Assembly (NCBI RefSeq): GCF_011742925.1
Contig: NZ_WAEL01000008.1
Coordinates: forward strand, 360,418-424,417
Reading direction: 5' to 3'
Length of the DNA stretch: 64,000 bases
From: Fibrivirga algicola
GTDB taxonomy: Bacteria > Bacteroidota > Bacteroidia > Cytophagales > Spirosomataceae
Each line of letters starts with the position of its first letter. Position 1 is the first letter of the stretch. The translations under genes and the position numbers were made by a program. This document shows positions 16,442 through 25,999 of this stretch, piece after piece. A model generated the notes under the pieces. It did no database searches and was not told the origin of the DNA. It worked only from the letters and a program-made list of their open reading frames with translations.

Positions 16442-17722
16442 ATGACTTTTGCCACACCACTCACCCGTGAACTACGTATCGGTGTTATTGGTCTGGGGTA
16501 TGTAGGCCTACCCCTTGCCCTTGAGTTTGGCAAAAAGTGGCCAACAGTTGGGTACGATATCAACGCGACCCGGGTTGATAAACTATGCCAACAGATCGAC
16601 CAAACCCGCGAGATAGCGCCGTCAGCTTTTGAAGCTAGTCCGCAGGTTTTATTTAGTAACCAGCCCGCCGATCTGGCTAGCTGCACAGTCTTTATCATCA
16701 CGGTGCCTACGCCGATCGACGATTACAAATGCCCGGATTTATCCTCCCTGCTGGCAGCAACACGGTTAACAGGTACGTACCTGAAGCCCGGTGACGTGGT
16801 TATTTACGAATCAACGGTGTACCCGGGCTGTACGGAAGAGAAGTGCGTGCCTGCCCTGGAAAAAACCAGTCAGCTTCGGTACAATATCGATTTCTTCTGT
16901 GGGTATTCGCCCGAACGAATCAGTCCCGGTGACCGGGAGCGGACGCTGGTCGATATCCTGAAAGTAACGTCTGGATCCACTCCCGAAACAGCGCAGTTTG
17001 TCGACCAGTTATACAAATCCATCATTAGGGCGGGTACGTACCTGGCCCCCTCAATGAAAGTGGCCGAAGCAGCCAAAGCCATCGAAAATGCCCAGCGCGA
17101 CATCAATATTTCGTTCGTCAACGAGCTGGCTCTCATCTTCGATCGGTTGAACATTGACACGATGGACGTGCTGGAAGCAGCCGGCACTAAATGGAATTTC
17201 CTGAAATTCAAACCGGGGTTGGTCGGTGGCCACTGCATTAGTGTTGACCCGTATTATCTGGCCCACAAAGCACAAAGTGTTGGTTATCATCCACAGGTGA
17301 TCCTGTCAGGACGACGCGTAAACGATGATATGCCGATTTACGTGGCCAACAAGTTGGTAAAGGCAATGATTAAAGCGGGCAACCCAATCTCGGGGGCTAG
17401 TGTCCTGCTCTTGGGCATCACCTTTAAAGAAAACTGCTCTGACGTTCGTAACACCAAGGTTGTTGATATCTACCACGAACTGGTTGGCTTCGGCATTGAG
17501 GTTACAATTTATGACCCCTGGGCTAACCCAGATGATGTAGCAACGGAATACGGCGTTACGCTTGCTGAGAGTCCGGTGGGGGTTTACGATGGCATTGTAC
17601 TCGCCGTGGCGCACGAGGCATTCAAGCAACTGGATATTCGTTCGCTGCGCCGTCATGACAACGCTGTTATTTACGACTTAAAATCTGTACTTGACCGAGC
17701 TATAGTGTCTATGCGGATCTGA
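16442..17722 (+). CDS. UDP-sugar 6-dehydrogenase of the TviB/WbpO/WecC type
   Basis: 426 residues. The N-terminal Rossmann motif GVIGLGYVGLPLALEFGKKW binds NAD. NAQRDINISFVNELALIFD carries the conserved Lys/Asn-region motif of the central helix, and GLVGGHCISVDPYYLAHKA contains the catalytic cysteine. The C-terminal domain has ITFKENCSDVRNTKV. The enzyme oxidises a UDP-HexNAc (GlcNAc, GalNAc or ManNAc) to the uronic acid. With the WecB-type epimerase at 31567 in the same cluster, UDP-ManNAc or UDP-GlcNAc is the likely substrate. A TATCTTTA at 16396-16403 is a possible -7 promoter element for this and following genes. Confidence 0.88.
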   Translation: MTFATPLTRELRIGVIGLGYVGLPLALEFGKKWPTVGYDINATRVDKLCQQIDQTREIAPSAFEASPQVLFSNQPADLASCTVFIITVPTPIDDYKCPDLSSLLAATRLTGTYLKPGDVVIYESTVYPGCTEEKCVPALEKTSQLRYNIDFFCGYSPERISPGDRERTLVDILKVTSGSTPETAQFVDQLYKSIIRAGTYLAPSMKVAEAAKAIENAQRDINISFVNELALIFDRLNIDTMDVLEAAGTKWNFLKFKPGLVGGHCISVDPYYLAHKAQSVGYHPQVILSGRRVNDDMPIYVANKLVKAMIKAGNPISGASVLLLGITFKENCSDVRNTKVVDIYHELVGFGIEVTIYDPWANPDDVATEYGVTLAESPVGVYDGIVLAVAHEAFKQLDIRSLRRHDNAVIYDLKSVLDRAIVSMRI

Positions 17723-17749
17723 CTTTAATTTACTCAACTTCAATTAATT

Positions 17750-18589
17750 ATGATGCTTAAAAAAACACCTGCTTTCTGGTTATTGAGCGCCCTCCTGCTG
17801 TTGGGCATGATGGAATCTGCTACCGCCCAATCAAAAAAACGGCGCGACGATATTACTTATTTTCAGGACATCTCCACTGCCGACACGGCTATGCGCATCG
17901 GTACCGGTTCCGCATCGGCTCCCGGCCCATATATTTATCGGCTCCAGGCAGGCGATATTCTGGCCATTGCCGTATCCAGTTTGAATGCCGACGCCGATTT
18001 GGCCTTTAATCCCTTCGCCCGTACTGGTTTCACGCTGGCATCTGGCGCCAATAATACCCAGGAGAATAACAACCTGCCCATTGGTTACCGCGTGAGCGAA
18101 GCTGGCACCATTAATTTCCCAAAACTGGGAACGGTGCGAGTTGCCGGCAAAACGCTGTCTGACCTGGAAGTCATGCTCCGGGATACCCTCCGCCAGTACC
18201 TGCGCGAGCCTTTCGTCTCGGCCAGGCTACTGAATTTCAAAATATCAGTAATGGGCGAAGTGAACCGGCCGTCTGTCTACACCGTACAAAACGAGAAAAT
18301 TACCCTAACTGAAGCCATTAGTCTGGCGGGTGACCTAACTGTGTATGGCAAACGTGACAACGTGATGATCATCCGGGAATCGAATGGCCAGCGTGAGTTT
18401 ATCCGGGTCGACTTAACCCAGCGCAACACTTTTACGTCTGCGGGTTATTACCTGAAGCCAAATGACGTAATTTACGTAGAACCAAAGAGTAGCAAGAAGG
18501 TGCAGGCTAGCCGCACCCTCCCTTATATTCCAGCTGTCCTCAGCGGTATAACCCTGCTGGCGACCGTTGTATTGAACCTGGTACGGTAA
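17750..18589 (+). CDS. Polysaccharide export protein (Wza/GumB-like)
   Basis: 279 residues with a signal peptide (MMLKKTPAFWLLSALLLLGM, cleaved near ATAQ); I see no lipobox cysteine, unlike classical Wza. Residues about 60-150 are the Poly_export domain (YIYRLQAGDILAIAV, YRVSEAGTINFPKLGTVRVA), followed by a SLBB repeat (ISVMGEVNRPSVYTV). A final hydrophobic helix (LPYIPAVLSGITLLATVVLN) could form the outer-membrane pore. The protein exports polymer across the outer membrane together with the BY-kinase/copolymerase encoded next. It lies 27 bases after the dehydrogenase and is followed by a strong hairpin. Confidence 0.88.
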   Translation: MMLKKTPAFWLLSALLLLGMMESATAQSKKRRDDITYFQDISTADTAMRIGTGSASAPGPYIYRLQAGDILAIAVSSLNADADLAFNPFARTGFTLASGANNTQENNNLPIGYRVSEAGTINFPKLGTVRVAGKTLSDLEVMLRDTLRQYLREPFVSARLLNFKISVMGEVNRPSVYTVQNEKITLTEAISLAGDLTVYGKRDNVMIIRESNGQREFIRVDLTQRNTFTSAGYYLKPNDVIYVEPKSSKKVQASRTLPYIPAVLSGITLLATVVLNLVR

Positions 18590-18596
18590 TGTAGAC

Positions 18597-18634
18597 TGGT
18601 TACCTACCCGATGTCATGAGCGGGTAGGTAACCA
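18597..18634 (+). terminator. Hairpin between export gene and BY-kinase gene
   Basis: TGGTTACCTACCCG (18597-18610) pairs perfectly with 18621-18634 around a 10-base loop, followed by an A/T-rich stretch. It starts 7 bases after the stop at 18589 and lies inside what is otherwise one polysaccharide operon. It may be a partial terminator; CACTTTTG at 18650-18657 could be the -7 element of a new promoter for the kinase gene. Confidence 0.7.
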
Positions 18635-18706
18635 ATTATTTATACCTATCACTTTTGTTCGCATCTTGCAGTATATACCGCACCGCACGATACGTTACGA
18701 AAGCTC

Positions 18707-21091
18707 ATGACAGCGATTGGAGAAACAGAAAACCAGTTTGGGCAGGAATACATCAAGTTTCTGGCAACGAAGTACCTCCGCAACTGGTACTGGTTTGCAC
18801 TAGCCCTGGTTATGAGTCTGGTAGGCATGTTCAGCTACCTGACCACCCTGAAACATTCATTCAGTGCCCAGGCGAGCATCCTCATCAAAGAGGAAGACGA
18901 AATGGGAAGTTCATCCAAGCAGGCGCTCATGGAAGAACTCGACATGTTCGGCTCCCGAAAGCAAGTCGACAATGAAATCGAGGTACTGAAGTCATATAAA
19001 CTAGCCGATAAAGTAGTTCGCGACCTGGGGCTCGACATGGTGTACTCGTACCGCGACCGGTGGCGGATACGCGACATTCACCGCGATGCCCCCATTGTTG
19101 TTAAGGTGCTCAAACCCACTGAGACATCATTTGATATCCCATTCAAGGTAAATGTTGCCCCCGGCAAAGCTATCATTGAAGGCGTTATTTGCCCCTTTGG
19201 TAAACCTACTCAATCACCACTTGGGCTGGTACTAATTACCAAACGTGACAGCGTTACAAAGCAGCACCGCGAGATTACCATTACGATGGAACACCATGAC
19301 AACGTGGTCAAATCGTTTGTGAAGCGCTTGCGCGTAGCCCAACCCAATAAAGCGGCGGCGGTATTGTTTTTGACGATGGAAGACACCGCCCCTGACCGGG
19401 CAGAACTGTACCTAAACCGCCTGATTTATTTCTACGAATTGTCATCGTTACAGGACAAAAATAGGGTGGCAGCCAATACACTTCGCTTTGTTGAGGATCG
19501 GCTGGGCATTATCTCAAATGAGTTAACGGCGGTTGAGGGCTCAATTCAACGATACAAAACCAGTTCCGGCATTGTTGACCTTAGTGCCGAGTCAACGCTG
19601 TTTCTCGATAAAGTAAAAGAAAATGACGCGCAACTGAACCAGGTGGCTATACAGCTGGGTACGTTGCGCGAAATAGAGGCATACCTCGCCAGCCGAGGCG
19701 ATACCCGGGTCGTATCTCCGTCAACAATTGGTCTGGAAAGCCCTACACTAAGCGCCCTTATTGCCAACTTGCTGGAGCTCGAAGGACAGCGAGAGAAATT
19801 GATTCGTACCGTTCCTGACAAGTCGATTCCTATCGAAACCATCGATGACCAGATCAGGAGTACCAAGCGCAATATCGCAGACAATGTACAGACGCTGCGT
19901 CGGATCTTACAGACCACCCAAAATAGCCTTCAAACCACAAATAAGCGAATCGAGTCGACTCTCAGGACCATTCCGGAAAAAGAAAGACAATTACTTGAGA
20001 TCTCACGACAGGCCAGCATCAAGAGCAATCTATATACGTACCTGCTGCAAAAACGTGAGGAAACCGCCATGTCGTTTGCGTCAACTATCTCTGACCTGCG
20101 TGTGATCGACGATGCCAAAGCCGATCCTACGCCCGTTAAACCAGTAAAACGTAACTATTATTTGGTGGCTTTGCTGGTTGGGTTACTGCTTCCCATACTG
20201 GTTCTCTGGCTTATTGATTATTTCAACAACAAAGTGAGCCGCAAAACACAAATCGAGGCGGCAACCCATACGCCGATCATCGGCGAAGTTATTCAGTCAG
20301 ACAATAAGGAGTCGCCGCTCGAGGTTACCTCCCAAAGCCGGTCGCTCATGTCGGAGCAAATTCGGGCGCTACGCACCAACATTCAGTTCTTCAATCCCGA
20401 CGGCGACAGCAAGCAAACTATCCTGGTCACTTCCAGCATCAGCGGCGAAGGCAAATCCTTTATTTCGCTCAACCTGGCGGCTAGCCTTGCCATTACCGAC
20501 AAGAAAGTAGTGATGCTCGAATTGGATATGCGCAAGCCTAAGCTGCACCGCTACATCAATCAAACAAGCTCTCAGGGGTTATCTGGCTACCTATCAGGAC
20601 AGGCTACCCTCGACGAAATTATTAAGCCGGTAACGGGCTACGAGAACTTCTTTTTTATTCCCTGTGGCGTTGTGCCGCCCAACCCCTCGGAACTGCTCAG
20701 CGGCACTAAAATGCAGTATTTATTCGAAAATCTGCATGAGCATTTTGATGTAATCATCGTAGATACGCCGCCAGTGGGATTGGTTACGGATGCCAACATT
20801 CTGGCCAAATACGCTACCATGACGCTCTACATTGTCCGCCACCTTTACACCGGTAAAGGCTTCCTGAAAAATATCGAAACGCTTTATCAGGAAAAGCGAT
20901 TCCCGACAATGTGTCTGGTCATTAATGGCATTGATATGCAGAAGGATTATGAGTATAACTACGGCTATGGCTATGATTCGGGCTACGGCTACACGTACCG
21001 ATCAACGTACGGCGAGAGCGAACCCATCAGCCCTAGAAAAGTGACTAAAAAGGGATTTGGCTTCACCTTCTGGACTGGAAAAAACAGGTAA
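18707..21091 (+). CDS. Wzc-type polysaccharide copolymerase / BY-kinase
   Basis: 794 residues. A Wzz chain-length domain spans two membrane helices (about 25-50 and 483-505, NYYLVALLVGLLLPILVLWL), with a long coiled-coil-rich periplasmic part between them. The cytoplasmic kinase has Walker A SSISGEGKSFISLNLAASLA near residue 578, Walker A' VVMLELDMRKPKLHRY and Walker B DVIIVDTPPVG. The tail is tyrosine-rich (EYNYGYGYDSGYGYTY), the autophosphorylation cluster typical of BY-kinases. It controls polymer length and couples polymerisation to export. The PHP phosphatase at 15528 should reverse its phosphorylation. The Wzz and kinase parts are fused, as in Proteobacteria and most Bacteroidota. Confidence 0.93.
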   Translation: MTAIGETENQFGQEYIKFLATKYLRNWYWFALALVMSLVGMFSYLTTLKHSFSAQASILIKEEDEMGSSSKQALMEELDMFGSRKQVDNEIEVLKSYKLADKVVRDLGLDMVYSYRDRWRIRDIHRDAPIVVKVLKPTETSFDIPFKVNVAPGKAIIEGVICPFGKPTQSPLGLVLITKRDSVTKQHREITITMEHHDNVVKSFVKRLRVAQPNKAAAVLFLTMEDTAPDRAELYLNRLIYFYELSSLQDKNRVAANTLRFVEDRLGIISNELTAVEGSIQRYKTSSGIVDLSAESTLFLDKVKENDAQLNQVAIQLGTLREIEAYLASRGDTRVVSPSTIGLESPTLSALIANLLELEGQREKLIRTVPDKSIPIETIDDQIRSTKRNIADNVQTLRRILQTTQNSLQTTNKRIESTLRTIPEKERQLLEISRQASIKSNLYTYLLQKREETAMSFASTISDLRVIDDAKADPTPVKPVKRNYYLVALLVGLLLPILVLWLIDYFNNKVSRKTQIEAATHTPIIGEVIQSDNKESPLEVTSQSRSLMSEQIRALRTNIQFFNPDGDSKQTILVTSSISGEGKSFISLNLAASLAITDKKVVMLELDMRKPKLHRYINQTSSQGLSGYLSGQATLDEIIKPVTGYENFFFIPCGVVPPNPSELLSGTKMQYLFENLHEHFDVIIVDTPPVGLVTDANILAKYATMTLYIVRHLYTGKGFLKNIETLYQEKRFPTMCLVINGIDMQKDYEYNYGYGYDSGYGYTYRSTYGESEPISPRKVTKKGFGFTFWTGKNR

Positions 21092-21111
21092 TCGACCATA
21101 CAATTTCAGTT

Positions 21112-22455
21112 ATGAATACGGTCTACGTCCGCTTCGCGCTCATCAGTTCTGCCTTATTGGCTTTGCTTTTGTTTTCTACTAACCTGAATCCCTGGGAAGC
21201 GGCGTCATTCAGTTTTTCGCTTTTCGCGTTGCTCCTGTTTCTTTATGAGTTAGGGCGTAGCATTGCCATTCGCGAACTAATTGTACTGATCTGTTGGATG
21301 ACCATTGTTTTTTCTCCGGTAATGGCGTTTCAGATACATCCTGAAGATATGTTATTATCGTCGGAAGAGTATCTGAGTTATGCCTTACCGGCCACTCTGG
21401 CATTTAGTACTGGCTTGTTACTACGCCTTCATTCAGTAACACCCCATAAAGACCTACTCGAACAGTTGGGTGAGTACCTGACTGACAAGCAAAAAGCGGT
21501 TCCAGTCCTGCTTGCGCTGGGCGTTATCGGCAGCGTTTTATTCGACTACATGCCTGTAGAAATAAAAGCTGTCGTTTATTTATTTGCAGCCTGCTTATAC
21601 ACCGCTGTACTCTACAGCCATTACACAGGCGGAAAACTAAAAACCATCTCGCTGGTCATAGCCATCGGCGTTTTGGTGTACAATACGGTGCGCGAAGGCA
21701 TGTTTGGCACCCTGCTTTATTTTGTCACCCTCTACTTCTGTATCGTACTTGTAAGTCGCAAAAACGGGATTTTTTTTGGCTACAAACTGGGGCTTCTCGC
21801 ACTGGGCGGGCTATTTGTCCTTGTGGTTCAATCTATCAAAATGGAGTACCGCATGAAAACGTGGGGTACGTCATTCACAGAACGGCGTGCCGACCCATCT
21901 TTACTGCTTGATTTGACCGTTAACCGGCTTAGCAATACAGATTTTTTGTTCGGCAGCGACCACCTTTATTCAACTTATAACCGCATGAATCAGGGCCGGC
22001 TAATTTCAGAAACCATGAATTACGTACCGCGCGTTGTACCGCATGCCAACGGAGAAATTTTGCTCTATTTTGTGTATCCGTTTATTCCCCGATTTATCTG
22101 GAATGGCAAGCCAATAACAGGCGGTGCTTCTAATATTGAGCGCTTTACACGGTTTATTCATTCCAGCACAAGTAGCTCCAATATTTCGCCCTTCGGCGAA
22201 GCCTACGTCAACTTTGGTCGGGTTGGCGGGATTCTATTTATGTTTTTCTTTGGCTTACTATTTAATTTTTGTTTTCACAAAATCTGTAGGCTCGCCGAAA
22301 AAAAACCATCCATCTTATTGTGGCTACCTTGTTTGTTCGTTGGATGCCTTACTCTTGAAACCGATGTGCTTACCATTTGGGGAAGTTTTGCGACGATGGC
22401 TACGTTTATTTTTATCTTCTGGAATACAACTAAACGGCTCTCTATTCAACTCTAG
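21112..22455 (+). CDS. O-antigen/capsule polymerase-like protein (Wzy type)
   Basis: 447 residues, mostly hydrophobic, with about 11-12 membrane helices and a larger loop around residues 240-340 (MEYRMKTWGTSFTERRADPS onward), which is the expected architecture of Wzy polymerases. Sequence alone gives no specific motif, and these proteins are always divergent. Position directly after the copolymerase and before glycosyltransferases supports the assignment. It would join lipid-linked repeat units on the periplasmic side of the inner membrane. Base composition is slightly more A/T-rich than its neighbours, as is common for serotype-specific genes. Confidence 0.75.
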   Translation: MNTVYVRFALISSALLALLLFSTNLNPWEAASFSFSLFALLLFLYELGRSIAIRELIVLICWMTIVFSPVMAFQIHPEDMLLSSEEYLSYALPATLAFSTGLLLRLHSVTPHKDLLEQLGEYLTDKQKAVPVLLALGVIGSVLFDYMPVEIKAVVYLFAACLYTAVLYSHYTGGKLKTISLVIAIGVLVYNTVREGMFGTLLYFVTLYFCIVLVSRKNGIFFGYKLGLLALGGLFVLVVQSIKMEYRMKTWGTSFTERRADPSLLLDLTVNRLSNTDFLFGSDHLYSTYNRMNQGRLISETMNYVPRVVPHANGEILLYFVYPFIPRFIWNGKPITGGASNIERFTRFIHSSTSSSNISPFGEAYVNFGRVGGILFMFFFGLLFNFCFHKICRLAEKKPSILLWLPCLFVGCLTLETDVLTIWGSFATMATFIFIFWNTTKRLSIQL

Positions 22456-22508
22456 TATCAACTCAGTTAATTGCTTTCTAAACACACCATTTCCTTAACC
22501 GATTCAGC

Positions 22509-23708
22509 ATGAGTGACCAATCAATTCCGCTGCTGATTATCAACTCACACCCCATTCAATATTTTGCGCCGCTCTATCGGCATTTAGCAGCTGACCCTGC
22601 CTTTTCTGTAACTGTATTGTACGGCTCCAGACACGGTCTTTCGGGGGAGACAGACAAACAATTTGGGCAGGCTGTACAATGGAATATTCCGTTGCTGGAT
22701 GGGTATACACACAAATTTTTATCGAACCAGTCACCTTCTCCATCAATTTACGGATTCTGGGGCCTGTTGAATCTATCTGTACTACTGCACATATGGCGAG
22801 CACCCAGAAAAAGCATTGTCATTGTGCACGGCTGGGCTTACGCGCTCTGCTGGATCGCAATCAGCTTTGCCAGACTATCTGGCCACACGGTCTGTCTGCG
22901 CGGCGAAAGCCCTCAGAAACTGGAACAGCGCAAATCGGGCTGGCGCCAACAACTGCGGAAACGCCTGTTGAGCCGTGGTTTATTTCCGTTAATCAATTAT
23001 TTCCTCTATATCGGGCAGCAGAATAGGCTGTTTTATCAGGGAATGGGCGTGAAGTCAGCTAAGCTACTTTTCTGTCCGTACGCGGTCGACAACGATCGGT
23101 TTCAACACTACGTAGCGTCATTGGCAACGTCTAAGAGCGACATACGTACCCGGTTGAAGCTCCCGGCCGACGGCCTGGTGATTCTGTCGGCAGGGAAGTA
23201 TATCGCCAAGAAACGGCCAATGGACTTGTTGCGGGCCTTCGCCAGCCTTCACCGGCCCAACATTACGCTTGTACTAGTTGGCGACGGATACCTCCGGGCT
23301 GAACTGACACAGTACATTCATGAGCAGGCACTCAAGTCGGTCTTTCTAACGGGCTTTATCAATCAGGCGGAGATTGGCGCCTACTACGCGGCTGCCGATC
23401 TCTATGTAATGTGCTCGACAGAGGAAGAAACCTGGGGGCTGTCGACCAACGAAGCTATGAACTTTCGGTTGCCGCTTGTGCTCTCCGACGCCATTGGCTG
23501 CGCGGCAGATCTGGTTCGCGAAGGCATAAACGGATATAGCTATCCATGCGGCGATATTGAGCAGCTTACTGACCGGCTTTCGCGGATACTAGCGATGACC
23601 GCCGCCGAGCGACAACAGATGGGAGATGCTTCGCTAGCGCTTATAAACCAGTATAGTTATCACCAGACTGGCGAATCGTTAAAATCAGCTTTCCGCACCT
23701 TATCATGA
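22509..23708 (+). CDS. GT4-family glycosyltransferase
   Basis: 399 residues. The N-terminal half has the short leader LLIINSHPIQYFAPLYRHLA. The C-terminal Rossmann domain is typical of GT-B family 4: VILSAGKYIAKKRPMDLLRA, ITLVLVGDGYLRAELTQYI, FLTGFINQAEIGAYYAAADL and the EEETWGLSTNEAMNFRLPLV donor-binding block with its Glu-x7-Glu pattern. Sugar and linkage are unknown. Its stop overlaps the next start by four bases (ATGA), implying translational coupling. Confidence 0.85.
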   Translation: MSDQSIPLLIINSHPIQYFAPLYRHLAADPAFSVTVLYGSRHGLSGETDKQFGQAVQWNIPLLDGYTHKFLSNQSPSPSIYGFWGLLNLSVLLHIWRAPRKSIVIVHGWAYALCWIAISFARLSGHTVCLRGESPQKLEQRKSGWRQQLRKRLLSRGLFPLINYFLYIGQQNRLFYQGMGVKSAKLLFCPYAVDNDRFQHYVASLATSKSDIRTRLKLPADGLVILSAGKYIAKKRPMDLLRAFASLHRPNITLVLVGDGYLRAELTQYIHEQALKSVFLTGFINQAEIGAYYAAADLYVMCSTEEETWGLSTNEAMNFRLPLVLSDAIGCAADLVREGINGYSYPCGDIEQLTDRLSRILAMTAAERQQMGDASLALINQYSYHQTGESLKSAFRTLS

Positions 23709-24709
23709 CCATTTGTATTGTAGGTAACAGCAGCGAAACGGCCCTGGAACAGTCGTACAAACGGGCGTTCGAAGCATTGGGGCACGCGGTGTCTATCTAC
23801 GATATCGAAAAACGCGCCGGCGATTTCGTTCGGTTTGGGCGGCTGGGCCTGGTCTTCAACCAGTACATCACCGTTGAGGCGTGGCGGCAAAAACTGAACC
23901 GTGACCTTGCCCTTAGTCTGCGTACCGCCCAACCCGATCTGGTGCTGGTAGTTGGTAACGCCCGCATTACCTTCAGCACCCTGGCCTTTGTTAAATCAGT
24001 ACACGCCTGCTTGTTTGTGCTGCTATGGCCCGACCCGCTCACGAGCCTACAGTCACACGTACGGGAATCGGCAGCGCTCTACGACTGCGTGGCAACGTAT
24101 AGCCAGGCATCTGTACCCATGTTTAGGCGGCTGGGTTTCACCAATCCGCATTGGGTACCGCTGGCGGCCGACCCCTCGCTGCATGGCTACCAACCGACCG
24201 GTGATGAGTTCAGGTATGATTTTTCATTTGTGGGCGACTGGCGCCCCGAGCGCGAGCGGGCGCTTGCAGTGCTGGCAACGCAGTTTTCCGAGCGCAAGCT
24301 GGGCATCTGGGGCACAAACTGGCAACGCAGCAAAAGCCCGGCCCTTAAGCCTCATCTGCACCTGACTCCGCTACGGGGTCGCGACTGCGCCAGACTGTTT
24401 GGCCAGAGCCGACTTAACCTGAATCTCATTGATGCGACTGGTTACCCCGCCGCGAACATGCGTTTTTTCGAAATATTGATTGCGCGTGGGCTTCAGGTTG
24501 TGAGTGCCTGCCCCGAGATGGCCGATACCTTCCTGCCCGATGAACACGCCCTTTACTTCGATACCGACGAAAGCCTGTGCGTGGTTGTCGACAACGCCCT
24601 GCGTACCCCTACCCTGATGGCCGAAATTCGACAACGAGGCTATGAACGGGTGCAGCAAGGACACACGTACCTGCATCGCGCCGAACAACTGCTATCGCTC
24701 CTTTTCTGA
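23705..24709 (+). CDS. CgeB-like glycosyltransferase
   Basis: 334 residues resembling the CgeB/glycosyl_trans_1_2 group. The N-terminal domain has AFEALGHAVSIYDIEKRAGD and PDLVLVVGNARITFSTLAF. The C-terminal half has FDFSFVGDW-type (YDFSFVGDWRPERERALAVL) and SRLNLNLIDATGYPAANMRF blocks followed by FEILIARGLQVVS, a GT-B donor-site arrangement. Acceptor and donor are unknown. It overlaps the preceding glycosyltransferase by four bases. Confidence 0.78.
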   Translation: MTICIVGNSSETALEQSYKRAFEALGHAVSIYDIEKRAGDFVRFGRLGLVFNQYITVEAWRQKLNRDLALSLRTAQPDLVLVVGNARITFSTLAFVKSVHACLFVLLWPDPLTSLQSHVRESAALYDCVATYSQASVPMFRRLGFTNPHWVPLAADPSLHGYQPTGDEFRYDFSFVGDWRPERERALAVLATQFSERKLGIWGTNWQRSKSPALKPHLHLTPLRGRDCARLFGQSRLNLNLIDATGYPAANMRFFEILIARGLQVVSACPEMADTFLPDEHALYFDTDESLCVVVDNALRTPTLMAEIRQRGYERVQQGHTYLHRAEQLLSLLF

Positions 24710-24733
24710 TCCCTCCTATTCACCCGTAATTCC

Positions 24734-25999
24734 GTGACGTTCGCTCCTGCCTGGTCCCGTTTGTCTGCTGCTGTCAGCTCTATCTGGCAGCGTACTGCCG
24801 CTTTGTGGTGGGCCCAGGGAATCAGTGCGGCAACGGGCGTGGCATATGGCAAAGTAACAGCGCTGTTTATTACCCCCGCTACCCTAGGCGCGTTCAATTT
24901 GCAACTGGCTACAACAATGCTGCTTCATGGCATCGTTGTGTCGCCAACTATACAGACCTACATGTCTGCCCTGCAGCAGTATGATCCGACCGTGGCCCGC
25001 CGGTTCTATATAAAGATGCTTGCAGTTATCTACGCTGTTTCGCTGGCGGGTACACTCCTCTATGCCGCCACGCATCAATGGCTGGCTGTAGGCCTTTTGA
25101 TGTGGCTCGTCACTTGCCTACAGGGTATGTACCTGATGAACAGCAGCTATTTTACAGCCTACGGGTACATAAATAGGCTGGCCCTGATTCAAGCGCTAAA
25201 CCCTGCCATCAACCTACTCTTGCTGGTTGCGCTCATCAGCACCGGACAGCCCGTTACCACCACCGCACTTTGGGGCTGCGCCATCCTGCTAAACGGCACA
25301 CTCTGGCTTGTCAGCGCTTATTATAGGCGCCGGCTGGCTAGCGAACCGGTAGTTACCAGCTCAGTGACCGTCCGTCCGGCGAGCATTCATTTTCGCCGGT
25401 ATGCTACGCCGCTCTTCGCACAGGCGATTTTTGCCTGGCTCATCAATTACGTAGATAAGTACATCATCAGTCTGCTGCTGACCCAGGCTGCAGTTGGTTA
25501 CTATTCTGCCGGGTACAGTATGGGGTCGCGGCTGATGATTTTGACGGGCCCGTTTGTCACTCAACTGACGATGCGCTTGTATGCGCTTCGGCGAACCAGT
25601 CAGTCGCCCGCTGTCGCTACGGCCGACCTCAAAAAAAGCCTTTGCTTTGTCTGGTTGCTGGGTGGCAGTGCTGCGCTTGTTCTATTCTGCTTTCAGGAGC
25701 CGATCGGCAACCTGTTTCTGTCGGGTACGTATCGCCCTTCATTTGCCATTGTACCACTCATTGCCACGGCCTACCTGTTTCTGTCGAGCACACAGCTTGT
25801 TGAATCGACGTTTTTTGCCTTCGAAAAAACGAAGTACGTTCTGCTAAACTCAATTGGCACGGCAACAATCAACCTGGGTTTAAATTTTCTGCTGCTGCCT
25901 CGGTTTGGTACCGCCGGTGCAGCCTACGCTATGGTACTCAGCATGGCTTTCCAGTTTATGGTCGCTCTTATCCTATATAAACGGGTACTTACTGCATGA
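24734..25999 (+). CDS. Wzx-type lipid-linked oligosaccharide flippase
   Basis: 421 residues with about 12 membrane helices, a GTG start at 24734, and an amphipathic start (TFAPAWSRLSAAVSSIW). LFAQAIFAWLINYVDKYIIS and VGYYSAGYSMGSRLMILTGP match the mid-protein signature of polysaccharide biosynthesis (MOP) flippases, as does FGTAGAAYAMVLSMAFQFMV near the end. It moves undecaprenyl-linked repeat units across the inner membrane for the polymerase encoded at 21112. The stop overlaps the next start by four bases. Confidence 0.88.
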   Translation: MTFAPAWSRLSAAVSSIWQRTAALWWAQGISAATGVAYGKVTALFITPATLGAFNLQLATTMLLHGIVVSPTIQTYMSALQQYDPTVARRFYIKMLAVIYAVSLAGTLLYAATHQWLAVGLLMWLVTCLQGMYLMNSSYFTAYGYINRLALIQALNPAINLLLLVALISTGQPVTTTALWGCAILLNGTLWLVSAYYRRRLASEPVVTSSVTVRPASIHFRRYATPLFAQAIFAWLINYVDKYIISLLLTQAAVGYYSAGYSMGSRLMILTGPFVTQLTMRLYALRRTSQSPAVATADLKKSLCFVWLLGGSAALVLFCFQEPIGNLFLSGTYRPSFAIVPLIATAYLFLSSTQLVESTFFAFEKTKYVLLNSIGTATINLGLNFLLLPRFGTAGAAYAMVLSMAFQFMVALILYKRVLTA

